Both the position numbers and the translations under genes were made by a program. A DNA stretch of 64,000 nucleotides from CAWCJL01 sp963795775 (GTDB taxonomy: Bacteria; Acidobacteriota; Terriglobia; Terriglobales; Acidobacteriaceae). Positions 34,064 through 42,404 of this stretch are shown here, piece by piece. How positions within the stretch are numbered: position 1 is the stretch's first letter; each line of letters starts with the position of its first letter. Where the stretch lies: contig CAWCJL010000002.1 in the NCBI GenBank assembly GCA_963795775.1, positions 434,001 through 498,000 on the forward strand, written 5' to 3'. The notes beneath the pieces are model-generated. The model did not search any database and had not been told where the DNA came from. It was given only the letters and a program-made list of their open reading frames with translations.

Positions 34064-35671
34064 GCTCACGCCCTGCGGGAGGGCGGAGCCAGAGGACTTT
34101 ACTCGCCGCCGGAGGAAGTAGCCGGGTCCGACCGGTAGCGGGTCCGTGGCCAGCACCTGGTCCACACGCCCGCCTGCCACGCGGTAGAGCGCAAACTGCC
34201 GGTCATGCGCTCCGCGCAATTCAAACAGCAGATCGCCGCGCCGGTTCCCCGCGGCATCCACCGCATCCACCAGGCGCATCCGCGGGGTGTCGTCCAGGTG
34301 CGCGGAATCGCTGACGGAGGTGAAGACCACGTTCAGGGTGCCGTAGATGTCGGGCTGCGCAATCAGGGTCACGGACTTGGTATCGCCCGCCGGCTCTGCG
34401 CCAGCGCTGGCTGCAGGTTTGGCGTCTGCGGTCAGCACCAGCGTGGCGCCTCCGCCATAGGTGAGCGCGTAAGCCCGGAACTGGACATTCTCGAGTTGCG
34501 GCACGGGGACGGCGTGGGTTTTGCTCCAGCGCTTTTGCCGCGCGGCAATGGCTTCCTCCGGCCGCCTTGGCTGGGGGATGGCGCCCGGCTCCATCGTCTT
34601 CACCGGAACCATGCCGTTCGTTTTCGCAATGGCCTGCCGCGCGATGAACTCCATCTGCATCTGGTACTTCTGCGCGTCTGCCGGGTCCGCCCAGTCATAG
34701 GCAAAGCTTTGCGGCTCGCGATTGGTCGCGTCCGAGACCGCCACCATCTGCTGCATTGTCGGCGGATCACCCTGAAGCTGCGCTGCCATACTCGTCTCGC
34801 TGTTGCTGCTTGCTCCCCCGCCGCCGCGCGTCAGGTGCGGACGGTCCGGGTCGGCTTCCGTCACTGCTGTCTCCGAAGGCGTATCGCCCCGCTTGCTCTT
34901 CGCCGCGCTGTCCTGAGATCGCCGCCGCAGGGTGGGCCGCTCCGGATCCGGAGCTTCTGTCGGAGGGCCACTCTGGGCACCCGCGCTGTCCTTGCTGGAA
35001 GGCTGTGTGTTGCTGGCCGGGGCCCCTCCGGCCGGGCTCGCACTCCCGCTCGGTACGCCCGCGCTGCTGCCGTTTGTGGCTGTACCCGCTCCGCTCGTAC
35101 CTGCCCCCTTTCCCTGCCCTGCGCCCTGGCTCGCCCCTGTGCCACCCGTTTTGTTGGCGAAATGGGGTCCTGAGTCGGCACTCTGGTCTTTCACGACCTT
35201 GGGCAGTTCCCGGGCGGGCTGAAGCTTATGCGGAGCAGGCGCCGTATACGGCCTCCACGCGCCAAAACCAATCCAGTCTCCGGCCTGCTGCTGGGCCATG
35301 TAGACGTCAAACCAGCCGCTGGGCTGCCCGGCCTTCTCCAGCTCGTATTCCGTGCCCGAATCGAGTGCGAGGGGCTCCGGCCGGGCTAGGTACACGCCTC
35401 CATCCTGGAATGCGCCCTGATCGAAAACGCTGACCGGCACCAGCCTGCTGGCACTCGGCTTCCCTGGTTCCCCCGTCCACTCCAACACGGCCACGGCGCG
35501 CGTATTGGTCGTTGCCTTGCCCTTGCCGTTCATCTGCCCCGGGTCCACGCGCCCCGGGTACTGCGCCCACGAGCACGGAGCCCCGGCAACCAGACCACCA
35601 CAGGCCGCCAGCACTAGCATTCGTCCGCTCCAGCGGGTGCCCCGGGCCCGCATCCGTTTCCTGCGCTTCAT
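33659..35671 (-). CDS. Secreted hypothetical protein with a run-on antisense C-terminus
   Basis: From ATG 35671 the product has an Arg-rich N-region and a signal peptide (MLVLAACGGLVAG, then SWAQ). A conserved-looking domain (AVLEWTGEPGKPSASRLVPV, then WFDVYMAQQQAGDWIGFGAW) follows, with a Gly/Ser/Thr/Pro-rich linker near residues 145-265. A C-terminal domain ends around QVLATDPLPVGP. I do not recognise the family. Beyond 34064 the frame runs 405 nt antisense into the outer-membrane-factor gene, which is implausible as real protein. A TAA in the neighbouring frame at 34099-34101, just before the terminator, suggests a one-base shift destroyed the original end. The main domain is probably a real gene. 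Confidence 0.7.
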   Translation of the reverse strand: MKRRKRMRARGTRWSGRMLVLAACGGLVAGAPCSWAQYPGRVDPGQMNGKGKATTNTRAVAVLEWTGEPGKPSASRLVPVSVFDQGAFQDGGVYLARPEPLALDSGTEYELEKAGQPSGWFDVYMAQQQAGDWIGFGAWRPYTAPAPHKLQPARELPKVVKDQSADSGPHFANKTGGTGASQGAGQGKGAGTSGAGTATNGSSAGVPSGSASPAGGAPASNTQPSSKDSAGAQSGPPTEAPDPERPTLRRRSQDSAAKSKRGDTPSETAVTEADPDRPHLTRGGGGASSNSETSMAAQLQGDPPTMQQMVAVSDATNREPQSFAYDWADPADAQKYQMQMEFIARQAIAKTNGMVPVKTMEPGAIPQPRRPEEAIAARQKRWSKTHAVPVPQLENVQFRAYALTYGGGATLVLTADAKPAASAGAEPAGDTKSVTLIAQPDIYGTLNVVFTSVSDSAHLDDTPRMRLVDAVDAAGNRRGDLLFELRGAHDRQFALYRVAGGRVDQVLATDPLPVGPGYFLRRRVKSSGSALPQGVSLRRGKLRAVPASAEGFNQLHAGRELAGIDVSCRAFVCELGGLRGQDLEISGEATLVAVGRNRQRAARVGDGLALRGVLLVQYAQGGQVVLHILKCLQHGLAITGDVGVITRAGFRRDRPASPGVEENLSRGAAE
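34063..34090. terminator. Bidirectional terminator between convergent genes
   Basis: GGCTC-A-CGCCCT (34063-34074) pairs with AGGGCG-GAGCC (34080-34090), an 11-bp stem with one bulged A and a 5-nt loop. It begins at the last base of the outer-membrane-factor stop codon and is followed by AGAGGACTTT. It is placed to end both the rightward RND operon and the leftward gene if that gene originally stopped near 34099. Confidence 0.65.
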
Positions 35672-35745
35672 GTCCGCTATCATCTTAGGGGTTAGACGTT
35701 GGGAGCGAGCGGTTTTCCCACTCCCACGCGAAAGGAATCGCTCCC

Positions 35746-36213
35746 ATGGAACTGCACGACACCGTCCCCGCGTTTGCACTCGAAGATGAAGATGGCAATA
35801 TCGTCCGCAACACCGACTACCTCGGCCGGCCAGTAGTGCTCTTCTTCTATCCCAAGGCCGACACCCCCGGCTGCACCATCGAGGCCTGCGGCTTCCGCGA
35901 CACCTTTACCAAGCTCCAGGACGCCGGTGTGGTCGTGCTCGGGATTTCCCGCGACACACCGCAGGCGCAGAAGAAGTTCAAGCAGAAGTACCACCTGCCC
36001 TATCCCCTGCTGGCCGATGTGGATGAGAAGGTCTGTAACCTGTTCGGTGTCCTGAAGGAAAAGAACATGTACGGCAAAAAAGTGATGGGCATCGAGCGCA
36101 CGACATTCCTCATCGGGCCAGACGGAAAGATCGCCCACGTCTTCCCCAAGGTCAAGCCGGAGGGCCACGCCGAAGAGGTGCTCGCCGCAGTGAAGGGAAT
36201 GCAGCCAGCGTAA
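35746..36213 (+). CDS. bcp: Thioredoxin-dependent peroxiredoxin (BCP/PrxQ)
   Basis: This 155-residue protein has the standard BCP length. The peroxidatic Cys43 lies in PKADTPGCTIEAC and the resolving Cys48 five residues later, the atypical 2-Cys PrxQ layout. It reduces hydrogen peroxide and organic hydroperoxides with electrons from thioredoxin in the cytosol. The C-terminal ERTTFLIGPDGKIAHVFPKV strand is family-typical. AAAGGAA precedes the ATG by about 11 nt. It is a single gene ending before the hairpin at 36298-36322. Confidence 0.97.
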   Translation: MELHDTVPAFALEDEDGNIVRNTDYLGRPVVLFFYPKADTPGCTIEACGFRDTFTKLQDAGVVVLGISRDTPQAQKKFKQKYHLPYPLLADVDEKVCNLFGVLKEKNMYGKKVMGIERTTFLIGPDGKIAHVFPKVKPEGHAEEVLAAVKGMQPA

Positions 36214-36297
36214 CGGGACTCACACCTCGCGCGGGGGAACACCGGTTCTGCCCTGCTCTGAACATTCGCAGTAGCTTGCGATTTCCGCACAAAAGAA

Positions 36298-36322
36298 CGA
36301 GGATGCACGGTGTGCATCCTCG
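36298..36322. terminator. Terminator shared by bcp and the FG-GAP gene
   Basis: A perfect 11-bp stem (36298-36308 and 36312-36322) with a GGT loop. On the minus strand it is followed by TTCTTTTG, favouring a role for the leftward FG-GAP gene, whose stop codon is 27 nt away. It could also end bcp transcription. Confidence 0.8.
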
Positions 36323-36349
36323 CCGTACCGAACAGCCTCGGATTCCGGG

Positions 36350-37516
36350 CTATTTGGTGGTGTTAAACAGCAGGTCGAGATAATTATTATCCGTCGTCGC
36401 AAACAGATCCACCCAACCGCGCGTCACCACTGGAGCCGCCAGGATATAGCTGCCAGTGATATCCGGAGTTTCGACAGAGAAGGACTGCGTTTTGCCAAAG
36501 CGTCCGTTCCCCTCGCCCGGCGCGACTGCAATGTATTGGTTCGCTACCTGCACCGCAACATCCAGTTTGCCATCGCGATTGAAGTCTCCCAGCGTTATGC
36601 CCTGTACGTAGTCTTGAAGCACGAGTGCTGAAGCCCAGTAGAATCCGGTGCTCTGATTGGAGAGCAATGCCGCCACCCTGTTTGCCGCCCCGGGTCCGCT
36701 GGTCCGTTGCAGTCCTACGACGAGATCGGTACGGCCATCTCCGTTCAGGTCGCCCGCAGTGATGAAGGTCGGCGTGCTGTCAAGGGTGTAGACCTTTCCG
36801 TGAGTGAAATGCCCACTCCCGTCCCCGACTAATTGAGTGACCTGGGTATCCACAAGCAGGGCCAAATCGGTGTGGTGGTCACGATTGAAATCCCCAGCAA
36901 GAAGTGCCTGATAATTCAGATCGGCGTCCGGGTACACGAATGTCTGCCCATTCATGAACGTTCCGTCGCCGTGGTTGATGAATATATCGAGATATCTCTT
37001 GTATGTACCGCCGGAGAATGCATCGGACGTTAATACACCGATATCAGGTTTCCCATCTCCGGTGAAGTCTGCGCTCACGACAGAAAACGCTTGGCCGGGG
37101 GACAGCGCCAGTCTTTGGCCCGGAGTAAAGTTTCCGTGGCCATCTCCACGGTAGATGAACAGACCGCTACCGGAACCTGCGAAGATGACGTCCTGATTGC
37201 CATCGCCATTTACATCTGCAGCCGTATACACATCGAAGTTCGGCGGCTTCGGAAATGCTGTCCGGGTGAAATGCCCCAGGCCATCTCCGGTCAGAATCTC
37301 CAGCGCCGATGCTCCCGTTTGAGAATCCTGGCTATAAACCAGCAGGTCAGTTTTCCTGTCATTGTTGAAATCCGCTGCAACGAAGGGGCTGCCTGCCTCA
37401 TTGGCGAGCGGTACCTGGCGAGGCGCAGAGAACGAGATCCCTTGTGCAAACAAGCAGGGCACGGAAAGAAATGCGGTGAGGGCGAGGGGGACGAAGCGGG
37501 AAAGAGAACGGCTCAT
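36350..37516 (-). CDS. Secreted FG-GAP/VCBS repeat protein
   Basis: The protein has 388 residues with a signal peptide (LVPLALTAFLSVPCLFAQG). At least six calcium-loop motifs of the D-x-N-x-D-G-x-x-D type are visible: DFNNDRKTD, DVNGDGNQD, DFTGDGKPD, DFNRDHHTD, DLNGDGRTD and DFNRDGKLD, spaced about 50-60 residues. This is a seven-bladed integrin-alpha-like propeller, exported and Ca-binding. The ligand is unknown. AGGAGA lies 7 nt before the ATG. Such proteins are abundant in Acidobacteriota. Confidence 0.9.
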   Translation of the reverse strand: MSRSLSRFVPLALTAFLSVPCLFAQGISFSAPRQVPLANEAGSPFVAADFNNDRKTDLLVYSQDSQTGASALEILTGDGLGHFTRTAFPKPPNFDVYTAADVNGDGNQDVIFAGSGSGLFIYRGDGHGNFTPGQRLALSPGQAFSVVSADFTGDGKPDIGVLTSDAFSGGTYKRYLDIFINHGDGTFMNGQTFVYPDADLNYQALLAGDFNRDHHTDLALLVDTQVTQLVGDGSGHFTHGKVYTLDSTPTFITAGDLNGDGRTDLVVGLQRTSGPGAANRVAALLSNQSTGFYWASALVLQDYVQGITLGDFNRDGKLDVAVQVANQYIAVAPGEGNGRFGKTQSFSVETPDITGSYILAAPVVTRGWVDLFATTDNNYLDLLFNTTK

Positions 37517-37721
37517 ATGCTTTTCTCCTGACAGCGAACGGGAATGGGAACCGCGACTCCATCGTTTCGCGACACAAGGAGCTGTGCCTCCAAACCCGGC
37601 GCGGATGGTAGCACAGGCAAGATATCTCAGTAACCGGGAAAAAGAGGGGACAGGCGCAAATCTGCCTCGGTTACGATCCAGTGAAACTCACGCTGCTCAG
37701 GAATATCTACTGAAAAAGGAA

Positions 37722-37750
37722 AGGCCCAAACCTTCTGAAGGCTTGGGCCT
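37722..37750 (-). terminator. Terminator of the glycine-zipper gene
   Basis: The arms AGGCCCAA (37722-37729) and TTGGGCCT (37743-37750) enclose a smaller CCTT-CTG-AAGG helix. On the minus strand the structure is followed by TTCCTTTTTC. It lies 13 nt after the stop codon at 37764. Confidence 0.85.
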
Positions 37751-37763
37751 CCTGGTTATTCGC

Positions 37764-38357
37764 TTACCGCACCGTGAACGTAAGCGGCGTTTCCGCAGTA
37801 ATCTTCGCCTGTTTCTTGCCGGTGAACAGGGCCCCGGCTGTGCCCGCGCCCGCGCCGATCAGCGCGCCTATGCCCGCGCCCTTGCCGCCGCCCGCCATGC
37901 CCCCGACCGCCGCGCCGGCGGCCGTGCCGCCGCCTATTTTGAGCGCGTTGCTCTTCGTGTGTCCTTCGCCATCGCGTGAAAGCACGTCCGTCGTGACCGG
38001 CACTCCGTTAACCGAGGTAACGCGAAGCGCCAGCAATCCGGGCGCCTTCAGCCGGCCGGAATCCTTCGACTCCACCACGGTGCCCCGGACCGGAGCGCCC
38101 GACCGCGCAATCACGCGTCCGCCGCTGGTGGTGGCGCTCTCAGCCAGCGTGCCCGTCCAGCGCTGGCCCACAGTCGCCTTGCCCGACTCCAGCGTGTCAT
38201 TCACGCGTACCGTAAGGGTCGTCCCCGCAGGAATGCGCGAGCTGCTGCTGGCCGTTGCCCGGTGATGCGTCGTCTGCGCCGTTGCTCCAACGGTGAGCAG
38301 CGTGAGCAGGCAGACCAACTGCGTCATCCAATGGATTGGCTTTCTTATGTGCCTCAT
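37764..38357 (-). CDS. Exported glycine-zipper protein
   Basis: The protein has 197 residues from ATG 38357, chosen over the longer frame because AAAGGAG precedes it and a signal peptide follows (WMTQLVCLLTLLTVGATAQ). The middle part is a beta-rich domain (IPAGTTLTVRVNDTLESGKATVGQRWTGTL) seen in envelope proteins of Acidobacteriota. A glycine-zipper segment follows near the C-terminus (GGGTAAGAAVGGMAGGG, then GIGALIGAGAG), typical of membrane-inserting or oligomerising helices. Its function is unknown; a periplasmic or outer-membrane location is likely. Confidence 0.8.
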   Translation of the reverse strand: MRHIRKPIHWMTQLVCLLTLLTVGATAQTTHHRATASSSSRIPAGTTLTVRVNDTLESGKATVGQRWTGTLAESATTSGGRVIARSGAPVRGTVVESKDSGRLKAPGLLALRVTSVNGVPVTTDVLSRDGEGHTKSNALKIGGGTAAGAAVGGMAGGGKGAGIGALIGAGAGTAGALFTGKKQAKITAETPLTFTVR

Positions 38358-38507
38358 TCGTCGTTCTCCTTTATCGCTCGATGCAGGCCGGCCTGGCCGC
38401 AGACCCGGAACACTCCCCCGCATTGAATTGCCGAGGTTGAGATGGCCAGCGGCCAAGGCAGGTTTTCCCGTTGAAAGCAATGGACGCCTGCGGCTCGGGA
38501 AACAGCA

Positions 38508-39170
38508 GTGAACACTCCGTCGAGTGCCGCGGTGGGGCGCGATGTCCGAAAGCCGGAGAAGCTCCCGGGGCTTCTCCTCACGCCGTCGTTCTTTCTGCCG
38601 GCGCCTGACCTGGTGGCGCGCCGTTTATTGGGGAAGCTGCTGGTGCGCGTCGACGGCGAGCAGGTGCTTTCGGGACGGATCGTGGAGACGGAGGCGTACT
38701 TCGGCACGGATGACCCCGCTGCTCATTCCGCCGCTGGGAAGACGGCGCGCACAGCCGTCCTCTTCGGCCCGCCCGGGCACGCATACGTCTACTTCATTTA
38801 CGGCATGCACCAGTGCTTGAATGTCTCCTGCGAGGCCGAGCGGGTTGCCGGATGCGTCCTCATCCGCGCGCTCGAACCGCTCACCGGATTGGCCGAGATG
38901 GCCCGCAACCGCAAGCTTGACCCAAACTTGCCGCCGGCGCGACTCGCCCCAAAACTTACTTCGGGTCCGGGGCGGCTTTGCCAGGCACTCGCGATCACGC
39001 GCGCCGAACAGAATGGTGTAGATATGACCGCGGAGGGTTCCTCACTGCAACTGCGGGACGACGGCTTCCCGGCCGGGGATACCGTGACCACGCCGCGCAT
39101 CGGCATCACCAAGGCCGCCGACCGCCCGCTCCGCTTTCTGCTGAAGGGGAGTCCGTTCGTCTCGCGCTAG
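38508..39170 (+). CDS. mpg: DNA-3-methyladenine glycosylase (AAG/MPG family)
   Basis: The protein has 220 residues from a GTG start. The AAG fold signatures are visible: VARRLLGKLLVR, the active-site region GRIVETEAYFGTDDPAAHS (catalytic Glu in VETEAY), GHAYVYFIYGMHQCLNV (intercalating Tyr region), and LTSGPGRLCQALAI. It excises 3-methyladenine, hypoxanthine and other alkylated purines in base-excision repair. It is divergent from the glycine-zipper gene and convergent with gatA, 5 bp from it. Confidence 0.95.
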   Translation: MNTPSSAAVGRDVRKPEKLPGLLLTPSFFLPAPDLVARRLLGKLLVRVDGEQVLSGRIVETEAYFGTDDPAAHSAAGKTARTAVLFGPPGHAYVYFIYGMHQCLNVSCEAERVAGCVLIRALEPLTGLAEMARNRKLDPNLPPARLAPKLTSGPGRLCQALAITRAEQNGVDMTAEGSSLQLRDDGFPAGDTVTTPRIGITKAADRPLRFLLKGSPFVSR

Positions 39171-39175
39171 GCCCG

Positions 39176-40645
39176 CTACCGCTGCGAACCTCGCTGCTCT
39201 GTCTCAATCGCTTTGCCGATACGCAGCACGGTAGCTTCGTCGAAGTGCCTGCCCAGTACCTGAGCGCCGATGGGCAGACCTTCGCGCGATGTGCCGCAGG
39301 GTATAGACAGTCCACAGATCCCGGCCAGGTTGGCCGTGACGGTGTAGATATCCAGCAAGTACATGGAAAGCGGGTCGTCGGTCTTTTCCCCGATGCGGAA
39401 GGCGGGCGTGGGCGCTGTGGGCGTCACCAGGACATCCACTTCCGCAAAGGCGTGCAGGAAGTCTTGCGTCAGCAGCGTTCGGACCTGCTGCGCTTTACGG
39501 TAATACGCGTCGTAGTAGCCCGCGCTCAGCGCATAGGTGCCCAGCACGATGCGGCGCTTCACCTCCGCGCCAAAGCCCAGGTCGCGTGTCTGCCGATACA
39601 TGCTCCCCAGGGTCTTCGCATCCGGAGCACGGAAACCATAGCGCACCCCGTCAAACCGGGCGAGGTTGGAACTCGCCTCCGCCGTGGCCAGAACGTAGTA
39701 GGTCGGGATGGCGTAGCGCGTGTGCGGGAGCGAAACCGGCTGGATAGTGCAGCCCTGGGCTTCGAGGCCGCGGATTGCGCGCTCGACCGCTTCGCGCACC
39801 TCCGGGTCCAGGCCCTCGCCGAAGTATTCCGCCGGAATGCCGACGCGCAGCCCGGCCACGGGCTGCTCCAGTGCGGCCACATAATCCGGGACAGGTTCTG
39901 CCGAAGAGGTCGCGTCAAAGCTATCCTGGCCCGCCAGAACGCCCAGCAGTGCCGCCGCGTCCTCGACCGTGTGCGCCATCGGCCCCACGCGGTCGAGTGA
40001 GGACGCAAAGGCGATCAGTCCGTAGCGCGACACGCGCCCGTACGTAGGAAGCACCCCGACTACGCCGCAGTAGGAGGCCGGCTGCCGGATTGACCCGCCG
40101 GTGTCCGTCCCCAGGGTAGCGAGCGCCATGTCCGCAGCGACGGCTGCTGCCGACCCACCGCTGGAACCTCCGGGCACTCGGTCCAGAGCCGCCGGATTGC
40201 GCACTGGTCCGTAAGCCGAGTTCTCATTCGAAGAACCCATAGCGAACTCATCGCAGTTCAGCTTCCCCAGCACGACGGCCCCCGCCTCCTGCAGCTTGCG
40301 TACCGCGGTTGCAGTGTAGGGCGGGTAATAGCCTTGCAGGATTTTCGAGGACGCCGTCGCCGGCGCGCCCTGGACGGTGAGCACATCCTTGATGCCCACG
40401 GGAACACCCGCAAGAGGCGGCAATGTCTCGCCCCGCTTCGCCATCGCGTCAATGGCTTCGGCGTCGCGCAGCGCGGCTTCGCGGCTGACGAACAGGTATG
40501 CGTTGATGGTCGGGTTCTTCGCCGCGATCTGCTGCAGATACTGTTCGGTGAGTGCGACCGCGGAGAGTCTGCCCCCCGCAATCCCTTGCCGGACCTCGCC
40601 GACCGAAAGCCGTTCTATGCTCACACTGTCTTGCGCCGTTGTCAT
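39176..40645 (-). CDS. gatA: Glu-tRNA(Gln) amidotransferase subunit A
   Basis: The protein has 489 residues from ATG 40645; the longer frame to 40735 overlaps gatC. It has the amidase signature with the Ser-cisSer-Lys triad: K in VGIKDVLT, the Gly/Ser-rich PGGSSGGSAAAVAAD, and DTGGSIRQPASYCG. GatA hydrolyses glutamine and passes ammonia to GatB, converting Glu-tRNA(Gln) or Asp-tRNA(Asn) to the amidated form. It follows gatC by 16 bp. gatB is not in the window. The C-terminal QVLGRHFDEATVLRIGKAIE is GatA-specific. Confidence 0.97.
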   Translation of the reverse strand: MTTAQDSVSIERLSVGEVRQGIAGGRLSAVALTEQYLQQIAAKNPTINAYLFVSREAALRDAEAIDAMAKRGETLPPLAGVPVGIKDVLTVQGAPATASSKILQGYYPPYTATAVRKLQEAGAVVLGKLNCDEFAMGSSNENSAYGPVRNPAALDRVPGGSSGGSAAAVAADMALATLGTDTGGSIRQPASYCGVVGVLPTYGRVSRYGLIAFASSLDRVGPMAHTVEDAAALLGVLAGQDSFDATSSAEPVPDYVAALEQPVAGLRVGIPAEYFGEGLDPEVREAVERAIRGLEAQGCTIQPVSLPHTRYAIPTYYVLATAEASSNLARFDGVRYGFRAPDAKTLGSMYRQTRDLGFGAEVKRRIVLGTYALSAGYYDAYYRKAQQVRTLLTQDFLHAFAEVDVLVTPTAPTPAFRIGEKTDDPLSMYLLDIYTVTANLAGICGLSIPCGTSREGLPIGAQVLGRHFDEATVLRIGKAIETEQRGSQR

Positions 40646-40661
40646 GGGAAGATGGCCGCCT

Positions 40662-40988
40662 TTAACGCTCGATGACCTTGGGTACTTTGAAGAAGACGCC
40701 GTCCGTCTCCGGCGCCGAACGCATGACTTCCGCACGCGGCAGACAGGCTAGTTCTATATCGGCACGCAGCACATTGCGCGGCTCCCCGGAAGCCCCACGG
40801 AGCACCTCGCCCACCTGGGCCATGGGCTGCAACGCCGAGGTGTCGAGCTCGTTCAATTGCGCGATGTGCCCCAGGATTGCGTTGAGGTCGCGCACCATTC
40901 CGGCCTCCTCCTGGGCGTTCAGCTCAAGGTGCGCCAGTTCGGCAACATGGCGCACATCTTCAATGGTTACCTGCTGGGTTTCACTCAT
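40662..40988 (-). CDS. gatC: Glu-tRNA(Gln) amidotransferase subunit C
   Basis: The protein has 108 residues. It shows the GatC pattern EDVRHVAELAHLEL near the N-terminus, LNAILGHIAQLNELDTS in the middle and a C-terminal PETDGVFFKVPKVIER. GatC is a small stabilising belt between GatA and GatB in the transamidosome. The gene lies directly upstream of gatA (16-bp gap) and is likely cotranscribed. Its own upstream 125 bp, towards the sugar-transferase gene, show no clear promoter. Confidence 0.96.
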   Translation of the reverse strand: MSETQQVTIEDVRHVAELAHLELNAQEEAGMVRDLNAILGHIAQLNELDTSALQPMAQVGEVLRGASGEPRNVLRADIELACLPRAEVMRSAPETDGVFFKVPKVIER

Positions 40989-41113
40989 AGATGGAATGCG
41001 CGGGGCGCTGCACCCAGTATACCGGCCCGATACGGCGAGAGAGGGCGAGCCGGTAGACTCAGCCGCGCCCCTGGAATCAGGCAGCAGGAAAAGGAGCGAG
41101 GAGCTGGCTGAAA

Positions 41114-41932
41114 CTACGCCAGTAGCTTCGGTTCTGGAAGCTCCGACTTGCTGCGGCGGAGACAGACTTCCGCAGTGCGATACAGCAGCCGGAGATCGCT
41201 GGCCAGGGTTGCTTCCTGCGCGTACTCGAAATCCAGTTTGGCTTTGTAGGGCGTCAGTGTCTTGAGGCAGAACGCCTCAAGCTCGTGTTCGGGAACGTGC
41301 TTCAGCATCTCTTCTTCGCGCCGAAAGACAAGAGTTGCCGCACCGGTGATGCCCGGCCGGAAGGGGACGTGGAGATCGGTGTGGTCTGGCAGCTTCGGAC
41401 GCGGACCCACCAGGCTCATGTCGCCAAAGAGCACATTCACGAGCTGGGGCAGTTCGTCCAGTTTGTACTTGCGCAGAAACGAGCCCACGCGAGTGATGCG
41501 CTGGTCTCCATGACGAGTAACGGAGAGGCCCTTGCGCTTCGGCGCGGCTTCCATGGTGCGGAACTTGTAAATGGTGAAGAGCTCTCCCACCCTGCCCACG
41601 CGCTGCTGACGAAAGATGATCGGCCCGGGCGAACTCAGTCGCACACAGACCGCGATGATGCCAAGCAGCGGGAAGAGGATAGTGAGAGCAACGGCGGCTA
41701 CCAGGAAATCCAACACGCGTCGAAACGAGGAAAGCGTCCAGGTGCTGGCCTGGACGGTTTCGGCCGGAACGGGGGTTTCGGTGACCGGCCAGGGTGCCGT
41801 GGCCCGGGCTGCCCGGCCGGCGGCAGGGCGGCGAGGCCGCTGCTCCCGGACCGCGCCAGTGGCGGGCTCGAATTCGAGATCGTTCCAGAAAGCGGGTGCT
41901 GCGATCGTGGGCGAGGTTTCCATCGAATTCAT
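41114..41932 (-). CDS. Undecaprenyl-phosphate sugar phosphotransferase (EPS initiation)
   Basis: The protein has 272 residues from ATG 41932 (a 307-residue frame is open from 42037). A low-complexity N-terminus is followed by one hydrophobic helix (VLDFLVAAVALTILFPLLGI) and the bacterial sugar-transferase domain: SPGPIIFRQQRVG, YKFRTM, LRKYKLDELPQLVNVL and GDMSLVGPRP. It starts the lipid-linked repeat unit by moving a sugar-1-phosphate to undecaprenyl phosphate. It lacks the N-terminal multi-TM domain of WcaJ and so resembles the short PglC/WbaP C-terminal type. It is the last gene of the leftward EPS locus, after a 472-bp gap. Confidence 0.9.
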   Translation of the reverse strand: MNSMETSPTIAAPAFWNDLEFEPATGAVREQRPRRPAAGRAARATAPWPVTETPVPAETVQASTWTLSSFRRVLDFLVAAVALTILFPLLGIIAVCVRLSSPGPIIFRQQRVGRVGELFTIYKFRTMEAAPKRKGLSVTRHGDQRITRVGSFLRKYKLDELPQLVNVLFGDMSLVGPRPKLPDHTDLHVPFRPGITGAATLVFRREEEMLKHVPEHELEAFCLKTLTPYKAKLDFEYAQEATLASDLRLLYRTAEVCLRRSKSELPEPKLLA

Positions 41933-42404
41933 CAGTTGTTCTGCTTCCCGAGGTCTTTCTGAAGGGCTCCAAACGGGCTCAGCGTGACGCCAGAACCCCT
42001 TCGGAGCCTTCCTTTGTGCAGCGGCCTTACCGCGCAAGGCAATTCGGCGTCAGCTCCCGACAAACCGATTACCCAAGTGGATTGAGCAAGTTACTGACAA
42101 TTGTAGTTGCTTTGGCTTCCCCGAACAAAAAATACCTGCCGGCTCCTAGATTGACACCTGCCTCAAGAGTCAGTTGTGGCGGTTTGGTGAAAATATGGTG
42201 TGCCGGGAGAGTAAACACCTGAGAACTCGCTTTTCGCGCCAATACGCACAGGCAGAAGTATCCGGCCCGGGACTATGCGCGTTCGTTCTGCAGTACCCGT
42301 GACCCAAGGGTTATTAGGAGGGATGCTACTCAGGCGGATACCGTTGGCCCGAAGCGCTGAAGCCAGAGAGCCGGCGCCCGGTGGGCCGGGCGGTCCGTTC
42401 CCGG
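41933..42404. other. Intergenic region upstream of the sugar transferase
   Basis: These 472 bases separate the sugar-transferase gene from the rest of the EPS genes. They probably carry a separate promoter, but I cannot point to convincing -35/-10 or -24/-12 boxes. No RNA gene or repeat was recognised. Confidence 0.4.

Noticed and set aside
42060..42090. A sigma-54-like TTGCT box on the minus strand upstream of the sugar transferase (TGTCAG...TTGCT)
   Set aside because: The -24 GG is missing and the spacing is one base short, so it does not meet the -24/-12 consensus.
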